Of a stretch of 64,000 nucleotides of DNA, positions 1 through 6,666 are shown in pieces. This stretch comes from Lachnospiraceae bacterium (GTDB lineage: Bacteria; Bacillota; Clostridia; Lachnospirales; Lachnospiraceae): the NCBI GenBank assembly GCA_004557975.1, contig SFEV01000004.1:25604-89603 (forward strand), written 5' to 3'. Position numbers and translations under genes: made by a program. The notes below the pieces were generated by a model. It saw only the letters and a program-made list of their open reading frames with translations, was not told the origin of the DNA and did not search any database. Position 1 is the stretch's first letter. The number at the start of each line of letters is the position of its first letter.

Positions 1-630
1 ATGTCACCTGTATATTTTCGCAACCAGCCGGTGGGAAGTACGGCGACGATCGTTTACCAGATGTTCCGGGAGCAGCAGGTTGAGATCCCGCAGGATATTG
101 CAGGTCTTCTGTGCAGCGCAGTCATCTCTGATACGCTGATGTTCCGGTCACCCACGTGCACGTCCTTCGATGTCAATGCCGCGCAGAATCTGGCCAAAAT
201 TGCCGGAATCGAGTGTGAGCAGTACGCAAAGGAGATGTTTGCGGCAGGCAGCGATCTGGCATCCAAAACGGCGGAGGAAATCTTTTATCAGGACTTTAAG
301 AAATTTGAGATCGGTGATCTGAACCTGGGAATCGGGCAGATTACTTCCATGAGCGGGGAAGAGCTGGAAAACATCAGGAACCGTCTTCTGCCCTATATTA
401 ATAAGGTATATGAGACCCACGAAATGGACATGATATGTTTTATGCTGACGAATATCGTGGAGGAGTCAACACAGCTGCTCTGCTACGGCAAGGATGCTGA
501 GTATGTGGTGGAGGAAGCATTCCATCGGACGCTGGATCATAACAGCGCCATTCTTCCGGGTGTTGTATCCCGGAAGAAGCAGCTTGTGCCGTCATTCATG
601 ATGGCGATCAGCCAGATGACGGGAGTGTGA
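1..630 (+). CDS. ppaC: Manganese-dependent inorganic pyrophosphatase, C-terminal part (cut by window edge)
   Basis: Hydrolyses pyrophosphate to phosphate in the cytoplasm (family II, DHH superfamily). What is visible is the end of the DHH domain (RNQPVGSTATIVYQMF, then SAVISDTLMFRSPTCT, which carries a metal-site Asp) and the DHHA2 domain ending in the substrate-binding SRKKQLVPSF motif. The frame is open at base 1 and the first ATG lies inside a conserved block, so the true start is upstream of the window and only about the last 209 residues are present. The stop is TGA at 628. The family is clear. Whether the missing N-terminus carries regulatory CBS/DRTGG domains, as some clostridial members do, cannot be seen. 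Confidence 0.88.
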   Translation: MSPVYFRNQPVGSTATIVYQMFREQQVEIPQDIAGLLCSAVISDTLMFRSPTCTSFDVNAAQNLAKIAGIECEQYAKEMFAAGSDLASKTAEEIFYQDFKKFEIGDLNLGIGQITSMSGEELENIRNRLLPYINKVYETHEMDMICFMLTNIVEESTQLLCYGKDAEYVVEEAFHRTLDHNSAILPGVVSRKKQLVPSFMMAISQMTGV

Positions 631-741
631 TGGTCTGATTTGTTCACAGCAACGCCCTTCACGGTAAAAATGTGATGGCATTCCTGAATTTATGATACCC
701 GCACCTGCGGGATTACGGAGATCTGAGAACGGAGGAAAAGT

Positions 742-1308
742 ATGAGCAGAGAGAGCTGGAGAGCAGGCAATATGCTGTATCCCCTTCCGGCGGTTATGGT
801 GAGCTGTCAGAGTCCCGGGGAGAAGCCCAATATTATTACTGTGGCCTGGGCCGGGACAATATGCAGTTCTCCCGCCATGATATCGATTTCTGTGCGTCCA
901 GAGCGGTATTCCTACGATATTATCAGGGAGACCGGCGAGTTTGTGGTCAATCTCACCACGGAGAGACTGGTGAGGGCGACGGATTACTGCGGCGTGCGTT
1001 CCGGCAGAGATGTGGACAAATTCCGTGAAATGCACCTGACGCCGGGAAAATCAGTCCATGTGTCGGCCCCGCTGATTGAGGAAAGTCCTGTCAATATCGA
1101 ATGTCGCGTCCGGCAGGTGCTGGAGCTCGGCTCCCACCACATGTTTGTGGCAGAGGTGGAAGGTGTGGATATTGACAGCCGGTATCTCGATGAAAACGGC
1201 AAATTTCAGTTGAATAAAGCCGGGCTGATGGTATATTCACATGGAGAATATTTCGGGCTCGGCAAAAAAATCGGCAGCTTTGGCTACAGCGTGAGGCGCA
1301 GAAAATAA
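742..1308 (+). CDS. Flavin reductase family protein (FMN-binding split barrel)
   Basis: A 188-residue protein of the flavin reductase-like, FMN-binding split-barrel family. Such proteins bind FMN and usually reduce flavin or another acceptor with NAD(P)H. Family hallmarks are the N-terminal YPLPAVMVSC strand, NIITVAWAGTICSSPAMISISVRP (shown here only in outline: N-x-x-T-x-x-W followed by P-x-x-x-x-x-S-V-R) and the GEFVVNLTT segment, with a Tyr-rich C-terminus ending GKKIGSFGYSVRRRK. The start follows a GGAGG site at 731-735. It lies 111 bp after the pyrophosphatase gene on the same strand and before the murA promoter, so it may be monocistronic or cotranscribed with ppaC. The physiological electron acceptor is not evident. 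Confidence 0.85.
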   Translation: MSRESWRAGNMLYPLPAVMVSCQSPGEKPNIITVAWAGTICSSPAMISISVRPERYSYDIIRETGEFVVNLTTERLVRATDYCGVRSGRDVDKFREMHLTPGKSVHVSAPLIEESPVNIECRVRQVLELGSHHMFVAEVEGVDIDSRYLDENGKFQLNKAGLMVYSHGEYFGLGKKIGSFGYSVRRRK

Positions 1309-1353
1309 GGAGTGTACAATATTACTGAAAAATGTATAAATGGTTAATTTTTA

Positions 1354-1381
1354 TTTACAAATGACAAGAATGTGGTATACT
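1354..1381 (+). promoter_or_regulatory. Sigma-A type promoter for murA
   Basis: TTTACA at 1354-1359 and TATACT at 1376-1381 with a 16 bp spacer, five of six matches to consensus in each box. It leaves a leader of about 125 nt before the murA start. Confidence 0.65.
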
Positions 1382-1511
1382 GGTACTGATTTTGTTCAAG
1401 GGAGAAGTATCTCTGAGGAGAGAGATACTCAGGAAACTGGGGCATTCCTGCTGTGAGAGGGGACAGTAAAGGATTGTCAGGGAGTATAAATACAGAATAG
1501 CAGAGGTGTTT

Positions 1512-2804
1512 ATGGAACAGTATATTATCAGAGGAGGCAATCCGCTGGTAGGCGAAGTTGAGATCAGCGGTGCGAAAAATGCAGCTCTCGGTATCCTTGC
1601 AGCTGCAATAATGACAGATGATACAGTACTGATTGAGAATCTGCCGGATGTAAGAGATATCAATGTTCTTCTCGAAGCGATGGAGAGCATCGGTGTCCGC
1701 GTGGAGCGTATTACAAAGCATGCGGTTATGATGAACAGTGAGCACATCGGGGAAGTCAGTGTAGATTACGAATATATCAAAAAGATCAGAGCATCCTACT
1801 ATCTGATCGGAGCTCTTCTCGGAAAATATAAGAAGGCTGAGGTTCCGCTTCCCGGCGGATGCAATATCGGCAGCAGACCTATCGACCTGCATATCAAAGG
1901 CTTTAAGGCGCTGGGTGCGGAGGTAAAGATCCGCAACGGCTTTATCATTGCGCAGGCTGACCATCTTCACGGCAGCCATATTTTCCTTGACACGGTTTCG
2001 GTCGGTGCGACGATCAATATCATGATGGCCGCTTCCATGGCTGAGGGCTACACGATTATCGAAAACTGTGCCCGCGAGCCTCACGTAGTGGATGTGGCGA
2101 ATTTCCTGAACAGCATGGGAGCCAATATCAAGGGCGCGGGGACGGATGTGATTCGTATCCGCGGTGTCCAGAAGCTCCATAAGACGGAGTATTCGATTAT
2201 TCCGGACCAGATTGAGGCAGGTACCTTTATGTTTGCTGCGGCAGCCACGAAGGGCGATGTCATGGTAAAAAATGTTATCCCGAAGCATCTTGAGGCGACG
2301 ACGGCGAAGCTGCTGGAGATCGGCTGTGAGGTGGAGGAGTTTGACAATGCGGTGCGCGTTGTGGCATCCAAGCGGCTGCGCAGCACAAATGTCAAGACAC
2401 TTCCGTATCCGGGATATCCCACTGACATGCAGCCGCAGATCGGTGTTACACTTGCACTTGCCCGCGGGACAAGCATCGTCACAGAAAGTATTTTTGAAAA
2501 CCGTTTCAAATACATGGATGAGCTTACAAGGATGGGTGCAGTTGTCCGGGTTGAGGGCAATACGGCAATTATCAGCGGAGTGGAGAAGCTTTCAGGAGCA
2601 CGTGTCAGTGCACCGGATCTCCGTGCAGGAGCGGCGCTTGTGATCGCAGCGCTGGCTGCGGAGGGTGTCACTACCATTGATGATATTATTTATATTCAGC
2701 GCGGATATGAGGATTTTGAGGAGAAGCTCAGAAGCCTCGGCGCAGAGATTGAGCGGGTAAACAGCGAAAAAGAAGCGCAGAAATTCCGTCTGCGCATAGG
2801 ATAA
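1512..2804 (+). CDS. murA: UDP-N-acetylglucosamine 1-carboxyvinyltransferase
   Basis: Transfers enolpyruvate from PEP to UDP-GlcNAc, the first committed step of peptidoglycan synthesis, in the cytoplasm. About 430 residues, full length for the family. The N-terminal GAKNAALGILAAA carries the conserved Lys-Asn pair, and the loop LPGGCNIGSRPIDLHIKG holds the catalytic Cys that fosfomycin alkylates; a Cys-to-Asp resistance form is therefore not present. A GTG two codons earlier is possible, but the AGAGG site at 1502-1506 is correctly spaced for ATG 1512. Many Firmicutes carry two paralogues (murA and murZ/murA2); which one this is cannot be decided from one copy. A hairpin terminator follows. 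Confidence 0.95.
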   Translation: MEQYIIRGGNPLVGEVEISGAKNAALGILAAAIMTDDTVLIENLPDVRDINVLLEAMESIGVRVERITKHAVMMNSEHIGEVSVDYEYIKKIRASYYLIGALLGKYKKAEVPLPGGCNIGSRPIDLHIKGFKALGAEVKIRNGFIIAQADHLHGSHIFLDTVSVGATINIMMAASMAEGYTIIENCAREPHVVDVANFLNSMGANIKGAGTDVIRIRGVQKLHKTEYSIIPDQIEAGTFMFAAAATKGDVMVKNVIPKHLEATTAKLLEIGCEVEEFDNAVRVVASKRLRSTNVKTLPYPGYPTDMQPQIGVTLALARGTSIVTESIFENRFKYMDELTRMGAVVRVEGNTAIISGVEKLSGARVSAPDLRAGAALVIAALAAEGVTTIDDIIYIQRGYEDFEEKLRSLGAEIERVNSEKEAQKFRLRIG

Positions 2805-2831
2805 GCGTTATCCCGGAAAAAGAGGCTGAAA

Positions 2832-2930
2832 GATCCGGCTGCGGATCAGATGGCTGAGTATGAAAAAATGCATAGAGGCTGTCGCAGAACGGATGATTAG
2901 AAGGCGATCATTGTTCTGCAACAGTCTTTC
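2832..2930 (+). terminator. Tandem hairpins ending the murA transcript
   Basis: A perfect 6 bp stem with a GCTG loop at 2832-2847 is followed by a long hairpin. Its left arm at 2876-2890 (AGGCTGTCGCAGAAC) pairs with 2913-2927 using two G-T pairs, with a nested ATGAT/ATCAT stem inside, and TTTC follows. The same left-arm sequence recurs in the terminator at 12578-12629. Confidence 0.7.
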
Positions 2931-2953
2931 ATTATATTAAGGAGGAGAATATT

Positions 2954-5245
2954 ATGATTAAGCTGTACGAAAACGGTGTGTATCTTCTGAACGGATCAGA
3001 GATTGTCGAGGACGGCCAGGATGCACAGAAGATTCTGGAATCAAAAATGAGCCAGGTGCCGTCAAAGGAAGAGGCGGCAGAAAACACCATTGCCTGGTCG
3101 ATTCTGAAGGACCACAACACATCCGGAAATATGGACAGGCTCCGTATCAAATTTGACAAGCTGACTTCTCACGACATTACCTTTGTCGGCATTATCCAGA
3201 CGGCGAGAGCGTCGGGGCTGGAGAAATTCCCGGTGCCGTACGTGCTGACGAACTGTCATAACTCTCTGTGTGCAGTGGGCGGTACAATCAATGAGGATGA
3301 CCATATGTACGGCCTGACATGTGCAAAGAAATACGGCGGAGTTTACGTTCCGCCTCATCAGGCAGTTATTCATCAGTTCGCCCGTGAAATGCTGGCAGGC
3401 GGCGGAAAGATGATTCTCGGTTCCGACTCCCATACGAGATACGGCGCACTGGGCACGATGGCCATGGGTGAGGGCGGACCGGAGCTTGTAAAGCAGCTTC
3501 TTGGCCAGACCTACGATATCAACATGCCGTCAGTAATCGGCATTTATCTGACAGGCAAGCCGGTTCCGGGCGTTGGTCCCCAGGACGTTGCACTGGCGAT
3601 TATCGGTGCTGTATTTGCCAACGGTTACGTAAACAACAAGGTGATGGAGTTTGTGGGACCGGGTGTTGAGAATCTGAGTGCTGATTTCCGTATCGGCATC
3701 GATGTTATGACGACGGAGACCACATGTCTTTCCTCCATCTGGAAGACAGATGACACAATTAAGGAATTCTATGAAATCCACGGAAGAAGTGAAGATTACA
3801 AAGAACTGAATCCGGGAGCAGTGACATATTATGACGGAATGGTTTATGTGGACCTCAGTGAGATCCGTCCGATGATTGCAATGCCGTTCCATCCCAGCAA
3901 TACATACACGATCGAGGAGCTGAATGCAAATTTGATGGATATTCTCGACGATGTGGAGAAGCGCGCTCAGGTCAGCCTTGACGGTGCGGTAGATTTCACG
4001 CTGAAGAACAAGGTGCGTGACGGAAGACTGTATGTGGATCAGGGTATTATTGCAGGCTGTGCGGGCGGCGGTTTTGAAAATATCTGTGATGCGGCAGATA
4101 TCCTGAAAGGAAAATTTATCGGTTCCGACGAGTTTACGCTGAGCGTATACCCGGCAAGTACACCGATTTACATGGAACTGGCCAAAAACGGCAGACTGGC
4201 AGACCTGATCCAGAGCGGAGCCATCGTGAAGACGGCGTTCTGCGGTCCGTGCTTCGGCGCAGGCGATACGCCGGCAAACAACGCGTTCAGTATCCGCCAC
4301 TCCACGAGAAACTTCCCGAACCGCGAAGGCTCCAAGCTGCAGAGCGGACAGATTGCATCCGTTGCGCTGATGGATGCACGTTCCATCGCGGCGACAGCGG
4401 CGAACAAAGGCTATCTGACGGCGGCTACCGATATTGATGTCAATTATGGAAAACCGAAATACTTCTTTGACAGCAGCATTTATGCGAACCGTGTCTTCGA
4501 CAGCAAAGGTGTGGCAGATCCGTCCGTGGAGATCAAATTCGGTCCGAATATCAAAGACTGGCCGGCAATGTGCGAGCTTCCGGAGAATCTGATTCTCAAG
4601 GTGGTATCCGAAATCCATGATCCTGTGACGACGACGGATGAGCTGATTCCGTCCGGAGAGACGTCTTCTTACCGCTCCAATCCTCTTGGTCTGGCAGAGT
4701 TTGCCCTGTCGAGAAAGGATCCGGCGTATGTGGGCCTCGCAAAAGAAGTTCAGAAGGCCGAGAAAGCGAGAGAAGCAGGAGAGAGCATGGAGAATGCCCT
4801 TCCGGAGCTTGCGCCTGTTATCGAAGCAGTCAGAACGTCCTGGGGTGACGTAAATGCACAGAACACAGGTGTCGGCAGTACGATTTTTGCTGTGAAGCCG
4901 GGAGACGGCTCCGCCCGTGAGCAGGCGGCATCCTGCCAGAAGGTACTGGGAGGCTGGGCAAATATTGCCAACAGCTATGCTACGAAGCGTTACCGTTCCA
5001 ACCTGATCAACTGGGGCATGCTTCCGTTTTTGATCGACGAAGGTGAGCTTCCGTTTACAAACAGGGAATACCTGTTCGTGCCCGGTATCCGCATGGCAGT
5101 ACAGAACAAAGCGACAGAGATACCGGCGTATGTGGTGAAGGACGGGACTTTGAAGCCGTTTACACTGCGTCTCGGAGAGATGACAGACGATGAGCGTCAG
5201 ATCATTCTTGACGGCTGCCTGATCAACTACAACCGTGTGAAATAA
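2954..5245 (+). CDS. Aconitase-family hydratase (YbhJ-like)
   Basis: A 763-residue member of the aconitase superfamily, closest in style to the YbhJ-type hydratases whose substrate is not established. Candidate 4Fe-4S ligands are the Cys in TTCLSSIW (about residue 259) and the CGPC pair (about residues 430-433), in the order expected for aconitases. The [14 protein letters not shown] block matches the substrate-binding core. A C-terminal swivel domain ends at [20 protein letters not shown]. The start has an excellent AAGGAGG site. It is not a canonical AcnA or LeuC, because the usual ECGATTS and ACGSCTN motifs are replaced. It lies alone between the murA terminator and its own terminator at 5336, with no TCA genes nearby, so a citrate role is not implied. 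Confidence 0.85.
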   Translation: MIKLYENGVYLLNGSEIVEDGQDAQKILESKMSQVPSKEEAAENTIAWSILKDHNTSGNMDRLRIKFDKLTSHDITFVGIIQTARASGLEKFPVPYVLTNCHNSLCAVGGTINEDDHMYGLTCAKKYGGVYVPPHQAVIHQFAREMLAGGGKMILGSDSHTRYGALGTMAMGEGGPELVKQLLGQTYDINMPSVIGIYLTGKPVPGVGPQDVALAIIGAVFANGYVNNKVMEFVGPGVENLSADFRIGIDVMTTETTCLSSIWKTDDTIKEFYEIHGRSEDYKELNPGAVTYYDGMVYVDLSEIRPMIAMPFHPSNTYTIEELNANLMDILDDVEKRAQVSLDGAVDFTLKNKVRDGRLYVDQGIIAGCAGGGFENICDAADILKGKFIGSDEFTLSVYPASTPIYMELAKNGRLADLIQSGAIVKTAFCGPCFGAGDTPANNAFSIRHSTRNFPNREGSKLQSGQIASVALMDARSIAATAANKGYLTAATDIDVNYGKPKYFFDSSIYANRVFDSKGVADPSVEIKFGPNIKDWPAMCELPENLILKVVSEIHDPVTTTDELIPSGETSSYRSNPLGLAEFALSRKDPAYVGLAKEVQKAEKAREAGESMENALPELAPVIEAVRTSWGDVNAQNTGVGSTIFAVKPGDGSAREQAASCQKVLGGWANIANSYATKRYRSNLINWGMLPFLIDEGELPFTNREYLFVPGIRMAVQNKATEIPAYVVKDGTLKPFTLRLGEMTDDERQIILDGCLINYNRVK

Positions 5246-5335
5246 CTGTGGCTGCATAATAGTTTATCCTGAAAGAAGATAAGATTCCCACCTCATAGGT
5301 GGTGAGTTGTAAAGAACAGTTTTACAGAGAGAAGG

Positions 5336-5379
5336 ACATCCTGGTATGAGGTACAGTGCCGCATATCAGGGTGTTTTTT
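5336..5379 (+). terminator. Intrinsic terminator of the hydratase gene
   Basis: The arm at 5336-5348 pairs over 13 bp (two G-T pairs) with 5362-5374, followed by a run of six T at 5374-5379. A smaller CACCT/AGGTG hairpin lies just upstream near 5289-5301. It insulates the AT-rich tract downstream from read-through. Confidence 0.85.
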
Positions 5380-5551
5380 ATCGTATAGAAAGCTTTGGTT
5401 TTTACAGGCGGATTTCCTGCATCCAGGAATTGGATATGATGTCGGAATAGAATAAATTATCTGAAAAATATATTTAATTAAATAAATTAATAGTGAATAA
5501 ATAATGCAAAAAGATGATAAAAAATAATTTGAAAAATATTTCAAAATAGTA

Positions 5552-5580
5552 TTGACAAATCAAAAGACATCTGTTATGAT
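5552..5580 (+). promoter_or_regulatory. Near-consensus sigma-A promoter with no gene behind it
   Basis: TTGACA at 5552-5557 (perfect) and TATGAT at 5575-5580 (five of six) with an ideal 17 bp spacer, in strongly AT-rich DNA. A perfect 7 bp stem with a 3 nt loop (5589-5605) sits at the predicted transcription start and could be an operator dyad or a 5' RNA hairpin. It points into 1.07 kb without a substantial ORF. Confidence 0.85.
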
Positions 5581-5662
5581 TACACCATCAACAAAACATT
5601 TGTTGTTCCTATAGATAAACCTATAGACAATGAAAATATGAAAGGATAGGAGGTCGATTCCA

Positions 5663-5743
5663 GTGGACGCAGTGTCACATTCTTTTACAACTACATGTGG
5701 CAGGATAAATGTTTCCTGTAGAAAAGACCTTTATCAGAACTGA
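5663..5743 (+). CDS. Possible 26-residue peptide ORF near the 5' end of the orphan transcript
   Basis: A near-perfect ribosome site TAGGAGGT at 5647-5654 stands 9 nt before GTG 5663. The reading frame gives a short peptide with two Cys (TTCGRINVSCRKDLYQN at its end) and stops at TGA 5741. It starts about 76 nt after the predicted transcription start. I do not recognise it. The frame stays open for 28 more codons after the TGA, which is probably chance. It could be a small protein, a leader peptide, or the remnant of a lost gene. The strength of the ribosome site is the only real support. Confidence 0.25.
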   Translation: MDAVSHSFTTTCGRINVSCRKDLYQN

Positions 5744-6617
5744 TTCGAATATCATCGTAGAAAAACGGTAATTGGAGAGAGAAAGAATCTGCTGATAAAG
5801 CACATTTATCCCGGTAGAGTGGAAGAATAACGAACTCGCAGGTTCGTAAAAGTCAGAGAGATGATACCAGATGAAGCATCTTCTTATTATTAAGAATAAA
5901 ATCAGTGAATGATTGATATCTGAATAATAAAAAGAGAACCAGAAGGATCACAGGACAAAAGAAAGACGTTATCAGCAAAACGTTTTATATTTCTTAAAAG
6001 AGTATTTTTGACAGGATTTTTCAAAGAAAGGTTTTGCCAATTAAAAAATTAGGAAATCAGATAGCTGGCAAAGTATAAGAGACGGCAGATAAAGAAAAAT
6101 AACTGTATATCATATCTGTTCAGGAAAATAAAAAGTCAGAGACAGGAATGAAAGAGTTGTCCGCGAAGATAAAAAATTCGTAGCATAGAATTTACCAGAT
6201 ATTGATTGAATGGAAATTTGAGATGTAAGAATAAAAATATCCGCTGAGACATGGATTCCAGAATATCAGTAGAATAAAATATACCGGCAGTATTCAAATA
6301 CTTTCGTATATATCTCAGAAGGATTTCTGACAGCCTGAAAGTGATAAATGTAAATACATGATGAACTGAAGTAATATTCCAGAATATACAGAGTAAAAAT
6401 GAAAAAGCCGTACAGATTTAAAGTGTTGATATTTAAATAGATGATTCAGAGAAAAAAGAATGAATCGAAAGCCAGATGATTCCAAAAGCCACATGGTTTA
6501 TAAAAAGCAGGATTTGTGTAAAGAAATAAATCTTCTCTTTTATAAATAAAACAGGAAAAAGAACTCTCCAATAAAATATAGAAGAATAAAATTAAAAACA
6601 ACAGAATAAAATATATT

Positions 6618-6652
6618 CAGGGGATGCTGTAGAACACACCATCCCCTGTTTT
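6618..6652 (+). terminator. Strong intrinsic terminator of the orphan transcript
   Basis: A perfect 9 bp stem (6618-6626 with 6640-6648, CAGGGGATG/CATCCCCTG), 13 nt loop and TTTT at 6649-6652. On the minus strand it lies just after the glycerophosphotransferase gene and is followed by an AT-rich tract, so it may act in both directions. Confidence 0.9.
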
Positions 6653-6666
6653 ATGTGTATTATCCC

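Larger units (their letters stand above)
5587..6652 (+). ncRNA. Candidate large structured non-coding RNA (orphan transcription unit)
   Basis: No ORF of useful length exists here on either strand, yet the tract has its own promoter (5552-5580) and a strong terminator (6618-6652), and is insulated upstream by the hydratase terminator. The plus strand is A- and purine-rich. Short perfect hairpins recur: 5589-5605, 5609-5626, 5794-5810, 5830-5847, 5881-5896, 5963-5986 (one G-T), 6033-6072, 6174-6193, 6289-6302 and 6315-6330. The motif AGAATAAAA occurs five times and a 12-bp direct repeat twice. By length and isolation it recalls large bacterial RNAs such as OLE, GOLLD or ROOL, but I cannot assign it to any. 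The alternative is a decayed gene. The 5' end is inferred from the promoter. Confidence 0.5.

Noticed and set aside
1344..2288. 314-codon minus-strand frame opposite murA
   Set aside because: Antisense shadow of a conserved gene with no ribosome site or family match; the same holds for long antisense frames opposite the hydratase, the ABC-Glf fusion, the M3 peptidase and phosphofructokinase genes.
2954..5245. Aconitase or isopropylmalate isomerase assignment
   Set aside because: Signature cysteine contexts differ ([12 protein letters not shown]) and there are no TCA or leucine genes nearby; hydratase of unknown substrate is safer.
5647..5665. tRNA or tmRNA T-arm resemblance (GGTCGATTCC)
   Set aside because: No acceptor stem, anticodon arm or CCA end could be drawn around it; the purine-rich part is better explained as a ribosome site.
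5741..5830. Possible selenocysteine or read-through TGA extending the 26-codon ORF
   Set aside because: The open stretch after the TGA is only 28 codons in A-rich DNA, no SECIS-like hairpin was evident next to the TGA, and the product has no recognisable family.
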